NCBI RefSeq assembly: GCF_007176755.1
Contig: NZ_BJTV01000018.1
Location: forward strand, 100,784 to 164,783
Origin: Streptomyces sp. 1-11
GTDB taxonomy: Bacteria; Actinomycetota; Actinomycetes; Streptomycetales; Streptomycetaceae
Direction of reading: 5' to 3'
DNA: 64,000 nt
The stretch's first letter is position 1. The number at the start of each line of letters is the position of its first letter. A program made the position numbers and the translations under genes. A model generated the notes under the pieces. That model was not told the origin of the DNA. It saw only the letters and a list, made by a program, of their open reading frames with translations, and searched no databases. Positions 29,301 to 38,047 of this stretch are shown piece by piece.

Positions 29301-30026
29301 CTAGTACCGGCGCCGGTCCTCGCGCCGGGCCCGGTGCAGCTCGTGCCGGGCCTCCTTGCGCTCCAGCCGCTCCCGCCGGCGCTGCTCCTTCAGCCGCTGC
29401 CGCTCGGCCCGCGTCACCTTGCGCTCGACGCCCACCCCGCCCCAGAAGGCGAAGCCGCCGACGATCACCCGCGGCGCGCCCGGCTCCGGCGGACCGTCGT
29501 CCCTCGGGTGCTCGAAGCCCCCCATCACGCCGACGCCCCGCACCACGACCTCGACCCCCGGCGGCACGATCACCTGCACCCCGCCCATGACCGCCACGCA
29601 GTTGATCTCCACCTCGCGGTCCGCGAAGTACGCCTCCCGCAGATCGATCTCGCCGCCGCCCATGAAGGCGAAACAGTTGAACCGCTTCGGCATCGTCCAG
29701 CGGCCCTTGCGCTCGAACCCCGACAGCACCGCGAACCCGCCCGCCGAGGAACCCTCGCCCCCGACGATCCGGCCCGCCCAGCCGTCCTGCCCGGCGGGCG
29801 CCTTGCTGAAGGAGACCGCGGCGGGCGCCGCGGCGGCGCCGGCCGGCAGATCACGGGTGATCGGCGCCAGCTCGCCGTACGTACGCGCCTGGTACGTCGC
29901 CTCCAGCCGCTCCTCGAACTCCCCCATGTCCAGGCGGCCTTCGGCGAGGGCGTCGCGCAGGACCTCGGCGACCCGCTCACGGTCGGCGTCGGACGCCCGG
30001 AGGTCCGGGACTGCGTCGTCGGTCAT
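29301..30026 (-). CDS. DUF1707 protein with cell-wall-active-antibiotic-response-like domain
   Basis: A 241-residue protein. Residues 8-60 are a DUF1707/SHOCT-like domain (LRASDADRERVAEVLRDALA then RLDMGEFEERLEATY). The middle is a beta-helical LiaF-like region with repeated MGG turns (NCFAFMGGGEIDLREA, NCVAVMGGVQVIVPPGVE, GVGVMGGFEH). The end is a very basic Arg/Glu/Lys helix. The layout resembles membrane-stress proteins, but there is no membrane segment. Separated by 9 bases from the ABC cassette downstream on the same strand, so it may precede nothing in that operon; it lies 3' of it. Confidence 0.72.
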   Translation of the reverse strand: MTDDAVPDLRASDADRERVAEVLRDALAEGRLDMGEFEERLEATYQARTYGELAPITRDLPAGAAAAPAAVSFSKAPAGQDGWAGRIVGGEGSSAGGFAVLSGFERKGRWTMPKRFNCFAFMGGGEIDLREAYFADREVEINCVAVMGGVQVIVPPGVEVVVRGVGVMGGFEHPRDDGPPEPGAPRVIVGGFAFWGGVGVERKVTRAERQRLKEQRRRERLERKEARHELHRARREDRRRY

Positions 30027-30035
30027 GGCAGCAGC

Positions 30036-30998
30036 CTACGAGACCGCCTTCTCCGCGTACATCTTCGCGATGACCGCCTCGATGTCCGGCTCCCGCACCG
30101 ACAGGTCCACCAGCGGGTACTCGGCCGCGATGTGCGCCACCAGCGGCGCCGCCGACTGCCCCGCCGGGAACGCCAGCCACTGCCGCGGCCCCGACACCCG
30201 CACCACCCGGCACGACGGCGCCTCGATCGGCGGCAGCTCCCGCTCCAGATCCACCACCAGCGTCCGCTCGCCCTCCCCGGCCTCGTGCAGCCCGGCCAGG
30301 GCGCCGTCGTACATCAGCCGCCCGTGGTCGATCACCATCACCCGCGAGCACAACTGCTCGATGTCCTGCAGATCGTGCGTCGTCAGCAGCACCGTCGTGC
30401 CGCTCCCGGCGTTCAGCTCCTTCAGGAAGCCCCGCACCTTGGCCTTCGACACCACGTCCAGGCCGATCGTCGGCTCGTCCAGGTACAGCACCTCCGGATC
30501 GTGCAGCAGGGCCGCGGCGATGTCGCCGCGCATCCGCTGCCCGAGCGACAACTGCCGCACCGGCACGTCCAACAGGTCGCCCAGCTCCAGCAGTTCGACG
30601 CACCGGTCCAGGTTGTCCCGGTAACGGGCGTCCGGGATCCGGTACATGCGGTGCGCCAGCCGGTAGGAGTCGATCAGCGGCAGGTCCCACCACAGCGTCG
30701 TCCGCTGCCCGAACACCACACCGATCCGGTGCGCCAGCCGGGTCCGCTCCCGCGACGGATCGATCCCCGCCACCCGCAGCCGGCCGCCGCTCGGCGTGAG
30801 GATCCCGGTCAGCATCTTGATCGTCGTCGACTTCCCGGCCCCGTTCGGACCGATGTAACCGACCATCTCGCCGCGCGCCACGGTGAACGAGAGGGAGTCC
30901 ACCGCCCGCACCTGCCGCCGCTCCCGCCTCATGAACCCGGTCTTGCGCCGCACGTCGAAGACCTTCTCGACCCGGTCCACCTCGATGAACGCGTCCAC
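30036..30998 (-). CDS. ABC-2 type exporter, ATP-binding subunit
   Basis: A 320-residue ATPase from GTG 30998, supported by AGGGAG 6 bases upstream. Walker A is GPNGAGKST (residues 50-58), the signature is LSLGQRMR, and Walker B is VLYLDEPTIGLD with TTHDLQDIE as the switch histidine. The segment FMRRERRQVRAVD near the N-terminus is typical of the DUF990-partner subfamily. Two permease genes lie immediately upstream, one 3 bases away, forming a one-ATPase, two-permease exporter of unknown substrate. Confidence 0.9.
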   Translation of the reverse strand: MDAFIEVDRVEKVFDVRRKTGFMRRERRQVRAVDSLSFTVARGEMVGYIGPNGAGKSTTIKMLTGILTPSGGRLRVAGIDPSRERTRLAHRIGVVFGQRTTLWWDLPLIDSYRLAHRMYRIPDARYRDNLDRCVELLELGDLLDVPVRQLSLGQRMRGDIAAALLHDPEVLYLDEPTIGLDVVSKAKVRGFLKELNAGSGTTVLLTTHDLQDIEQLCSRVMVIDHGRLMYDGALAGLHEAGEGERTLVVDLERELPPIEAPSCRVVRVSGPRQWLAFPAGQSAAPLVAHIAAEYPLVDLSVREPDIEAVIAKMYAEKAVS

Positions 30999-31000
30999 CG

Positions 31001-31915
31001 TCAACTCCCTGTACTCCGATAGGACCGAAGACCCGCCCGCCACGCCAGCCCCGCTGCGGCGCAGCACACCGCCGCCACCAGCGGGGGCGCGAACGCCGCC
31101 CCCTCCGGCAGCCCGTCCAGCGGATACGGCCTGCCCAGCACGTAGGCGGCCGGCACCCAGTTGACGAAGGCCAGCGGGAACATGAAGGTCACGCCCCGCA
31201 CCAGCTCCTTGCCGAACACCGTCGGCGGGTACTGCAGCAGCGTCTGACCGCCGTACGTGAACGCGTGCTGCACCTCGGACGCGTCCTGCGCCACGAACTG
31301 GAAGGCCGCGCCCACCACGAACACCGCGCAGAAGATCACCCCGCCGCAGACCACCATCCCCGGCACCATCAGCGCCTTGACCGGCGTCCAGGTGACGTCC
31401 GACGCGACCAGCGCGTAGCCCAGCACCAGCGCCCCCTGGCCGAACCGGCCGACCCGCCGCAGCGCGAACCGGTCGGCGGCGACCTGCGCCAGCACCGGCG
31501 CGGGCCGCACCAGCAGGGTGTCCAGCGTGCCGTCGCGCACCCGGGTGCCCAGCCGGGCCGCCGACCCCATCACCAGGTCCGCGATGCCGAAGGACGTCGC
31601 CGACAGCCCGTACAGGAACGCCACCTCGGGCAGCGAGTAGCCGCCGAGGACGTCGACCCTGGAGAACATCAGCATGATCGTCACGAAGTCGAGGCCGGTC
31701 ACCACCAGCCCGCCGAACGCGGTCAGCGCGAAGGACAACCGGTAGGTCAGCGTCGAACGGATCCACATCCCGGCGATCAGCCGGTAGGCGCGCAGCCCTT
31801 CGGCCAGCGGGTTGTACCCACCCGCCCTGTCGCGCCCGCGCACCGCGTCCTGCCGGCGCACCGCGTCGCGCTCACGCACCGCGTCCTGCCCGCGCACCGT
31901 GTCGTACTCACCCAC
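31001..31915 (-). CDS. ABC-2 family exporter permease
   Basis: A 304-residue permease with about six hydrophobic segments (LSFALTAFGGLVVTGLDFVTI, VFVVGAAFQFVAQ, FMFPLAFVNWVPAAYVLG). Residues 7-30 are an unusual Arg/Asp repeat of the form RxxDAVR, encoded by a tandem DNA repeat; the conserved part starts near AEGLRAYRLIAGMW. An internal start would omit the repeat, but no better site was seen. It overlaps the upstream permease gene by 8 bases, so the two are translationally coupled. Confidence 0.85.
   Translation of the reverse strand: MGEYDTVRGQDAVRERDAVRRQDAVRGRDRAGGYNPLAEGLRAYRLIAGMWIRSTLTYRLSFALTAFGGLVVTGLDFVTIMLMFSRVDVLGGYSLPEVAFLYGLSATSFGIADLVMGSAARLGTRVRDGTLDTLLVRPAPVLAQVAADRFALRRVGRFGQGALVLGYALVASDVTWTPVKALMVPGMVVCGGVIFCAVFVVGAAFQFVAQDASEVQHAFTYGGQTLLQYPPTVFGKELVRGVTFMFPLAFVNWVPAAYVLGRPYPLDGLPEGAAFAPPLVAAVCCAAAGLAWRAGLRSYRSTGS
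31835..31912. repeat. Tandem repeat of about 18 bases in the permease N-terminus
   Basis: About four imperfect copies of the unit CGCACCGCGTCCTGCC (with variants such as CGCACCGCGTCGCGCTCA). The minus-strand translation alternates RQDAV and RDAV, so the coding frame is kept. Confidence 0.7.
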
Positions 31916-32708
31916 CCTGGACCACCACCCGCCGGGCCGCCGCCCTCTGCACCAGCCGCCCCGCCGCCAGCAGCACCACCGCCCACACCGCCTGGAAGAC
32001 GAAGGAGGGCAGCGGATCGGCCGTCCCCATCAGCACGTCCGCCGGCACCTGCACCTGCGCCGCCCACGGCAGCGCCCGTACGACCTCGCCGAGCGTCCCG
32101 GGGAAGGCGTTGAGCGGCAGCGTCATCCCCGAGCAGAAGATGCCGGTGACCATCAGCGCCTGCAGCGCCCCCGTGCCGTCCATCAGCCAGAAGCCGGTCA
32201 GCGCCACCAGGTAGCGGATCCCGAAGCTGACGACCATCGCGAGCGCCACGGCGACCAGGAACGCCAGCCAGGTGCCCACCTCGTGCGGGAGCGCCGTCGG
32301 GAAGACCAGCGCCCCGAAGACGAACGGGACCACCCCGCGTCCGAGCAGCTGGAACAGCGCCCGGCCCAGGTCGTTCGACAGCCACCACATCTGCAGGTCC
32401 ACCGGCCGGTACAGGTCGATCGCGACCTCACCCGTACGGATGCGTTCCATGAACTCGGTCTCGAAGCCGCCCCCCTGGATCGCCAGCGTCGCGTACAGAG
32501 CCTGCCCCAGCCAGACGAACGTGACGGCCTGCGCCTGGTCATAGCCCCCGAGGTGCGGCTTCGCGTCCCACAGCGCCAGATAGGTGTAGACGAGGATCAG
32601 TCCGAAGACCGTGTTCGTGAACACCCCTGCCGCCGTGGCCGCCCTATACGTCGCGTACCGTCTGAATCCCCCCGTCGCGACGGCCGCGTACAACCGTCCC
32701 GCGCCCAC
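31908..32708 (-). CDS. ABC-2 family exporter permease, second subunit
   Basis: A 266-residue permease from GTG 32708; GGGGAGG lies about 9 bases upstream. It has about six hydrophobic helices. YATYRAATAAGVFTNTVFGL, FLVAVALAMVVSFGIRYL, LQALMVTGIFCSGMTLPLN and ALPWAAQVQVPADVLMG are typical of ABC-2 transporter permeases paired with the preceding subunit. It is the first gene of the exporter operon and is divergent from the PBP gene with about 200 bases between. Confidence 0.86.
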   Translation of the reverse strand: MGAGRLYAAVATGGFRRYATYRAATAAGVFTNTVFGLILVYTYLALWDAKPHLGGYDQAQAVTFVWLGQALYATLAIQGGGFETEFMERIRTGEVAIDLYRPVDLQMWWLSNDLGRALFQLLGRGVVPFVFGALVFPTALPHEVGTWLAFLVAVALAMVVSFGIRYLVALTGFWLMDGTGALQALMVTGIFCSGMTLPLNAFPGTLGEVVRALPWAAQVQVPADVLMGTADPLPSFVFQAVWAVVLLAAGRLVQRAAARRVVVQGG

Positions 32709-32912
32709 GCCAGTCAACCTCCCCGGACCGCTCGACACCGAAGCGCAGGAGCCTAGTCCGGAGGCCCGGCGGCCGGCCACGCATTTTCGTGCCGGAAGCG
32801 TGCCGGAATCCGGGAACGGATCGCCAGGTGCGAGAGTCTTCAAACTGGGGGCCGCAGAGGCGTACGAGGCGTACGGGAAACGTACGACGCGAAACAGGAG
32901 TCCGTGCACGAC

Positions 32913-35900
32913 ATGAGCGACGAGCCGCAGCCGCAGCAGCCGAACAAGGGCGGGGCGCCGGGACGACCGAGGCCGGCTGCAGGGCCCGCCCGACCCGGCG
33001 AGGCCGGCGGCGGTGCCACCGGGAACACCCGGCCCGGGGACGGCGACGACCGGGACCTGGGCAGCAAGCGCGAACAGGGAGGGGACGCGGACCGCCCGGG
33101 CAGGGCGGAGCCGGAGCGCACCGGAGCCGGTTCCGGCCAGGACCGGGGCCGGGACGGCTCGGCTCGCGGCGGCCAGGGGAACCAGGCCGGCCCCGCCTCC
33201 GGCGGTCAGCCCTCGCCGGGCGCCGGCGTGGACCAGGCCGCCCGGGCCCGCCGCGCGGCCCTGGCCGCCCAACTGGGCCGGAAGGGCCGCACGGGCGAGG
33301 GGAGCAACGGCGCCGGGACACCCGGCGAGCCCCAGGGCGGCCTGCCCTCCCAGCAGGCCGGGCAGTCACGCGAGCCCGGGAAGCCCGAGTCCGCCGAGGG
33401 CCGCGAGTCCGGCCCCCGGCGCCCCGGCGTGCCCCCGCGGGCGTCCGGCGAGGCCGGGGGCGCCCGGCAGCAGGCGGCCGAGGGCCCGCAGCGCCCCGGC
33501 GTGCCCGAGCAGTCGGGGAAGTCCCGGGAGCCCGGCAAGGGCGAGGGTGCCGGAGGGCCGGGAGCGGAGCGTTCCGCCGGGTCCCCGGGTTCCGGCCTGC
33601 CCCAGCGGCCGGTGAGGCCGCAGGGATCCGGGACGTCCGAGGGCGCCCGGCGCCCCGGTGTGCCTCCGCAGGCGCCGGGCAAGGGTGAGGGGTCCCGGAA
33701 GCCCGGGGCCGAGAGTGCCGGGGGCTCGCAGCGGCCCGGTGTGCCCCAGCAGTCGGGGAAGTCCGAGGCGTCCGGCGACGGCGCCGGGGACCGGGGGACC
33801 GCTGGGCGTTCCGGCGGGTCCCGGGGCGCCGGTGTGCCGCAGCAGTCGGGCGAGCCGCAGGCGCCGGACAGGTCCGGCGCGGCCGGGCAGCCGGCGCGGT
33901 CCGGTGAGGGTGAGGGCTCCGAGGGGCAGGGGGCCGGGCGTTCCGCCGTGCCCCGGCGTCCCGGTGTGCCCGGTCAGGCGGGCCCGTCGCGGGGCTCCGC
34001 GAAGGCCGACGGCGCCCAGGACACCGCTGCCGGGCGGTCCGCCGCCACCCGGAGTCCCGGGGTGCCCGGCCAGGCCGCGCAGTCGCCGTCCGCCGGGTCC
34101 AAGGGCCCGAAGGCGTCCGGGGCCCAGGAGTCCGAAGCGGCCGAGAGCACCCAGGTGCTCCGGCGCGTCGACACATCCCGCGCCTCCGCCGCCGCCCAGG
34201 GCGCCGACGCCGCCCGCAAGGGCGACGCCGCCCGCAAGGCCGACGGCGGCAAGCCGTCCGGCGGCCCGCAGGGCCCCGCGGACGCCCAGGCGCCCGAGAC
34301 GACCCAGGTCCTCCGCAAGGTCAAGGCCCCCAGCACGCCGGAGCCGGCCAAGCCGGGCACCGGCACCACCGCGGCGGGCGCCCAGGCCGGTGCGGCCGCC
34401 GGCGCCCGGAAGAACCCCGGAGCCGGCGCGGCCGGTGGCGCCGCGCAGGCCGGTGCGCGCGGCGACGCGGCCCGGCCCGGCACCCCCGGTGGCCCCGGCA
34501 AGGGCCCCCGCGCCGCCATGGCCGGCGGCGCCGCCGAGGGAGGTCAGGCCGGCGCGGCGAGCGGCGCGGCCAAGGGCGCCCGGGCCGCGATGGCCAGTGG
34601 CGGCGCGGCGAAGGCCGGACCGGCCGCGGCCGCCGGCGCCACCGCCGCAGCGGCCGCCGGCAGGAGCACCGCCACCGACACCACCGACACCGAACCCGCC
34701 ACCACCGCCCTCGCGGACAGCGGCGGCACCGGCGGCGGCACCGGAGACGGAGGCGGCAAGGGCAAGAAGCCCAAGCGTCCCAAGCGGACCGGATGGCGCC
34801 GCCTCTTCCCCACCTGGCGCATGCTGCTCAGCACGTTCGTGATCGGCGTCATGCTGATCATCGGCCTGCTCTTCCTCGGCTACTCGCTCGTGCAGATCCC
34901 GTCCGCCAACGCCCTGGCCACCAAGCAGAGCAACGTCTACCTCTACTCCGACGGCTCCCAGCTCGCCCGCGACACCCGCGACAGCAAGGTCAACCGCGAG
35001 AACGTCAGCCTCGCGCACGTCTCCAAGGCCGCCCAGCACGCCGTACTCGCCGCCGAGGACCGCGACTTCTACTCCGAGTCCGCGGTCGACCCCAAGGCCA
35101 TGCTCCGCGCCGGCTGGAACACGGCCCTGGGCAAGGGCAAGCAGTCCGGTTCGACGATCACCCAGCAGTACGTGAAGAACTACTACCTGGGCCAGGAACA
35201 GACCGTCACCCGCAAGGCCAAGGAGTTCTTCATCTCGATCAAGCTGGACCGCGAGAAGTCCAAGGACGAGATCCTCGAGGGCTACCTCAACACCAGCTAC
35301 TTCGGCCGCAGCGCCTACGGCATCCAGGCCGCGGCGCAGGCCTACTACGGCAAGGACGCGGCGGACCTCGACCCGGCCCGCGCCGCCTACCTCGCCGCCC
35401 TCGTCAACGCCCCCAGCGAGTACGACGTCGTCGCGCACCCCGAGAACAAGTCCGCCGCCGTCGCCCGCTGGAACTATGTCCTGGACGGCATGGTCAAGGA
35501 GGGCTGGCTCGGCAAGGGCGAGCGCGCGGGCCTGAAGTTCCCCACACCCAGGGACCAGACCGTGCCCAACGGCCTGTCCGGCCAGCGTGGTTACCTCGTC
35601 GACGCCGTGCGGCAGTACCTGATCAGCAACGACATCGTCACCGCCGACCAGCTCGCGGCCGGCGGCTACCGCATCACCACCACCATCCAGAAGAACCGGC
35701 AGAACGCCTTCGTCAAGGCCGTCGACGACCAGCTCATCTCCAAGCTCGACAAGAAGAACCGCAAGGCCGACAACTACGTCCGCGCCGGCGGCGCCTCCGT
35801 CGACCCCAGGACCGGCAAGATCGTCGCCATGTACGGCGGCATCGACTACGTGAAGCAGTTCACCAACGGCGCGACCCGGGGCGACTTCCAGGTCGGCTCC

Positions 35901-37076
35901 ACCTTCAAGCCCTTCGTGTTCACCTCGGCCGTCCAGAACAGCTCCACCACCCAGGACGGCCGGCCCATCACCCCGAACACCGTCTACGACGGCACCACCA
36001 GGCGCCCCGTGCAGGGCTGGCCCGGCGGCGCCTACAACCCCGCCAACGAGGACGAGAAGTCCTACGGCGACATCCCCGTCCGCAAGGCCACCGACCTCTC
36101 CGTCAACGCCGTCTACGCGCAGATGGCCGTCGACGTCGGCCCCGACAGGGTCAAGCAGACCGCCGTCGAACTCGGCATCCCCGAGCACACCAAGGACCTC
36201 CAGCCCTACCCGTCCATCGCCCTCGGTACCGCCACCGCCAGCGTCCTCGACATGGCGGAGGCCTACGCCACGCTCGCCAACCACGGCCAGCGCGCCACGT
36301 ACACCATGGTCGAGAAGGTCACCAAGGACGGCACCCAGCAGGTCGAGCTGCCCCAGCGGCAGACCAAGCGGGCCGTCACCCGCGAGGCCGCCGACACCAC
36401 CACCTCGATCCTGCAGAGCGTCGTCGACAACGGCACCGCCGTCGCCGCCCAGGCCGCCGGCCGTCCCGCGGCGGGCAAGACCGGCACCGCCGAGGAGGAC
36501 ACCGCCGCCTGGTTCGCGGGCTACACCCCGGAACTCGCCACCGTGGTCTCCGTCATGGGCCAGGACCCGGTCACCGCGGCCCACAAGTCGCTGTACTACG
36601 CGCTGGGCCAGCCCCGCATGAACGGCGGCGGCCCGCCCACCGCCATCTGGGCCCAGTACACCCGCGACGCGCTGAAGGGGAAGCCGGTCAGCGACTTCGA
36701 CCTCCAGCTCCAGCCGGGCGCCGACCGGACCGAGGCCCCCGCCGACCCCTCCGCCGACCCCAGCATCGGCGGCCAGGACGACGGCGGCACCACCGGCACG
36801 CCCACCGACGGCACCTCCACCCCCAGCACCGACGGCACAACCACCGGCACCCCCGGCACCACCGGCGGCGGCACCGGCACCCCCGCCACCGACGGCGGCA
36901 CCACCACCGGCGGAAACACCGCCGACGGCGGCGGAACCACCACGGGCGGGAGCACGAACGGAAGCCCGACCACGGGCGGGGGAACGGACACCGGCGGCGG
37001 CACACCCGGCGGCAACACCGGGGGTCTCGACACGGGCGGCGGCACCGACACCGGGGCCACCGGGGGCCAGCCCTAG
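32913..37076 (+). CDS. Class A penicillin-binding protein with very long disordered N-terminus
   Basis: A 1387-residue bifunctional peptidoglycan synthase. ATG 32913 has AGGAG 12 bases upstream; GTG 32904 is only 3 bases from that site. Residues 1-620 are low-complexity Gly/Pro/Ala/Ser-rich with repeats around RPGVP. A single membrane helix follows (MLLSTFVIGVMLIIGLLFLG). The GT51 transglycosylase domain has Glu715 in AAEDRDF and GSTITQQYVKNYYLG. The transpeptidase has Ser996 (STFK), Ser1063-Val-Asn1065 and Lys1189 (KTG). A Gly/Thr-rich tail ends the protein. The cytoplasmic region is far longer than in typical class A PBPs. Confidence 0.93.
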   Translation: MSDEPQPQQPNKGGAPGRPRPAAGPARPGEAGGGATGNTRPGDGDDRDLGSKREQGGDADRPGRAEPERTGAGSGQDRGRDGSARGGQGNQAGPASGGQPSPGAGVDQAARARRAALAAQLGRKGRTGEGSNGAGTPGEPQGGLPSQQAGQSREPGKPESAEGRESGPRRPGVPPRASGEAGGARQQAAEGPQRPGVPEQSGKSREPGKGEGAGGPGAERSAGSPGSGLPQRPVRPQGSGTSEGARRPGVPPQAPGKGEGSRKPGAESAGGSQRPGVPQQSGKSEASGDGAGDRGTAGRSGGSRGAGVPQQSGEPQAPDRSGAAGQPARSGEGEGSEGQGAGRSAVPRRPGVPGQAGPSRGSAKADGAQDTAAGRSAATRSPGVPGQAAQSPSAGSKGPKASGAQESEAAESTQVLRRVDTSRASAAAQGADAARKGDAARKADGGKPSGGPQGPADAQAPETTQVLRKVKAPSTPEPAKPGTGTTAAGAQAGAAAGARKNPGAGAAGGAAQAGARGDAARPGTPGGPGKGPRAAMAGGAAEGGQAGAASGAAKGARAAMASGGAAKAGPAAAAGATAAAAAGRSTATDTTDTEPATTALADSGGTGGGTGDGGGKGKKPKRPKRTGWRRLFPTWRMLLSTFVIGVMLIIGLLFLGYSLVQIPSANALATKQSNVYLYSDGSQLARDTRDSKVNRENVSLAHVSKAAQHAVLAAEDRDFYSESAVDPKAMLRAGWNTALGKGKQSGSTITQQYVKNYYLGQEQTVTRKAKEFFISIKLDREKSKDEILEGYLNTSYFGRSAYGIQAAAQAYYGKDAADLDPARAAYLAALVNAPSEYDVVAHPENKSAAVARWNYVLDGMVKEGWLGKGERAGLKFPTPRDQTVPNGLSGQRGYLVDAVRQYLISNDIVTADQLAAGGYRITTTIQKNRQNAFVKAVDDQLISKLDKKNRKADNYVRAGGASVDPRTGKIVAMYGGIDYVKQFTNGATRGDFQVGSTFKPFVFTSAVQNSSTTQDGRPITPNTVYDGTTRRPVQGWPGGAYNPANEDEKSYGDIPVRKATDLSVNAVYAQMAVDVGPDRVKQTAVELGIPEHTKDLQPYPSIALGTATASVLDMAEAYATLANHGQRATYTMVEKVTKDGTQQVELPQRQTKRAVTREAADTTTSILQSVVDNGTAVAAQAAGRPAAGKTGTAEEDTAAWFAGYTPELATVVSVMGQDPVTAAHKSLYYALGQPRMNGGGPPTAIWAQYTRDALKGKPVSDFDLQLQPGADRTEAPADPSADPSIGGQDDGGTTGTPTDGTSTPSTDGTTTGTPGTTGGGTGTPATDGGTTTGGNTADGGGTTTGGSTNGSPTTGGGTDTGGGTPGGNTGGLDTGGGTDTGATGGQP

Positions 37077-37085
37077 GACCGCTCC

Positions 37086-37406
37086 TCAGTGACCGCTGGT
37101 CGCCTTCAGCCCCACCACGGCGACCAGCAGCAGGCACACGAAGAAGACACGGGCGGCGGTGACCGGCTCACCCAGCACCACCATGCCGAGCACCGCCGCC
37201 CCGGCCGCCCCGATCCCGACCCACACGCCGTAGGCCGTACCGATCGGCAGCGACTTGGCGGCGTACGACAGCAGCACCATGCTGGCCACGATCCCGGCAC
37301 CCGTCAGCACGCTCGGCACGAGCCTGGTGAAACCGTCGGTGTACTTCATCCCCACCGACCAGGCCACCTCGAGCAGACCGGCGACAATCAACAGAACCCA
37401 CGCCAC
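37086..37406 (-). CDS. sugE: Small multidrug-resistance family exporter, SugE/Gdx type
   Basis: A 106-residue four-helix protein from GTG 37406; GGAGG lies 9 bases upstream. WVLLIVAGLLEVAWSVGMKY includes the essential membrane Glu13, and GTAYGVWVGIGAAGAAVLGM is the SMR signature. LLEVAWSVGMKYTDGF and KSLPIGTAYGVWVG resemble SugE/Gdx guanidinium exporters more than EmrE. A sequence closely matching the guanidine-III riboswitch lies 37-80 bases upstream, which supports guanidinium export as the role. Confidence 0.88.
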   Translation of the reverse strand: MAWVLLIVAGLLEVAWSVGMKYTDGFTRLVPSVLTGAGIVASMVLLSYAAKSLPIGTAYGVWVGIGAAGAAVLGMVVLGEPVTAARVFFVCLLLVAVVGLKATSGH

Positions 37407-37442
37407 GACGACACACCTCCGGCAGACGAACCCATCACTGGT

Positions 37443-37486
37443 GCGTCGTCTTTGCCTGCATCCCGGTACGGCGCGTCTCGTCGGGC
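37443..37486 (-). promoter_or_regulatory. Probable guanidine-III riboswitch ahead of the SMR gene
   Basis: On the minus strand the RNA begins CCCGACGAGACGCGCCGUAC, then CGGG closes the first stem, and GCAGGCAAAGACGACGC follows. This matches, nearly base for base, the guanidine-III aptamer from Thermobifida fusca as I remember it (CCGGACGAGGUGCGCCGUAC..., then AAGACGGCGC). The P1 stem is CCCG/CGGG. The pseudoknot GCGCCGU/ACGACGC has one C-A mismatch. It ends 37 bases before the GTG start, close enough to affect the ribosome binding site. Confidence 0.7.
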
Positions 37487-37512
37487 TCCTTCGAACATAG
37501 CAAAACCACGAG

Positions 37513-37546
37513 GAGAGGGCTGGTGACCATGGTCACCAGCCCTCTC
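37513..37546 (-). terminator. 34-base perfect palindrome, terminator of the GroES-like gene
   Basis: GAGAGGGCTGGTGACCA and its exact complement form a perfect palindrome with no loop. It lies about 90 bases beyond the GroES-like gene and 27 upstream of the riboswitch, where a minus-strand terminator is expected. Confidence 0.7.
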
Positions 37547-37584
37547 CCGCACTCACGGCCGGCCGGAGCCGGCTGCCCCGAACT

Positions 37585-37631
37585 CCGGAGGTCCGGAACC
37601 CCGGAGGTCCGGAACACCGGAGGTCCTGAAC
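37585..37631. repeat. Three tandem copies of a 15-base repeat
   Basis: CCGGAGGTCCGGAAC occurs at 37585-37599 and 37601-37615 and, with one change (CTGAAC), at 37617-37631. The period is 16 bases. Each unit has internal dyad symmetry. It directly abuts the stop codon of the GroES-like gene. Confidence 0.85.
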
Positions 37632-37632
37632 C

Positions 37633-37992
37633 TCAGAGGTACAGGCCCGTGGAGTCCTCCGAGCCCTCGAACCGGTCCGCGGCCACGGCGTGCAGATCCC
37701 GCTCCCGCATCAGCACGTACGCCACGCCCCGCACCTCGACCTCGGCCCGGTCCTCCGGGTCGAACAGGACCCGGTCACCCGGCTCCACGGTCCGCACGTT
37801 CTGACCGACCGCGACCACCTCGGCCCAGGCCAGCCGCCGCCCGACCGCCGCCGTCGCGGGAATCAGGATGCCGCCGCCCGACCGCCGCTCACCCTCACCC
37901 GTCTCCTGCTTGACCAGCACCCGGTCATGCAGCATCCGAATGGGCAGCTTGTCGTGATGGGGGGTGCTCTGCACGTTTCTGTTGGCGCTCAC
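37633..37992 (-). CDS. GroES-like co-chaperonin paralogue
   Basis: A 119-residue protein from ATG 37992. It has the GroES fold: PIRMLHDRVLVKQETGEGER, GGGILIPATAAVGRRLAWAEVVAVG and VEPGDRVLFDPEDRAEVEVRG, with YVLMRERDLHAV at the end. It is longer than classical GroES at both ends, and no groEL lies beside it. Such extra co-chaperonins occur in many Streptomyces; it may form mixed or alternative lids, but that is inference. Confidence 0.85.
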   Translation of the reverse strand: MSANRNVQSTPHHDKLPIRMLHDRVLVKQETGEGERRSGGGILIPATAAVGRRLAWAEVVAVGQNVRTVEPGDRVLFDPEDRAEVEVRGVAYVLMRERDLHAVAADRFEGSEDSTGLYL

Positions 37993-38047
37993 GCTTCGAA
38001 CCTACCTGCCTTCGGCACGCCCGTACGAGCCCGGGTCGCCGAGCCGC

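Noticed and set aside
33366..36584. 1072-codon minus-strand ORF opposite the PBP gene
   Set aside because: Composition is Gly/Leu/Val/Arg shadow sequence with no domain, while the plus strand has intact PBP motifs.
37407..37530. Guanidine-I (ykkC) or guanidine-II riboswitch
   Set aside because: The ykkC core and the paired ACGR-loop hairpins are absent; the sequence matches the guanidine-III type instead.
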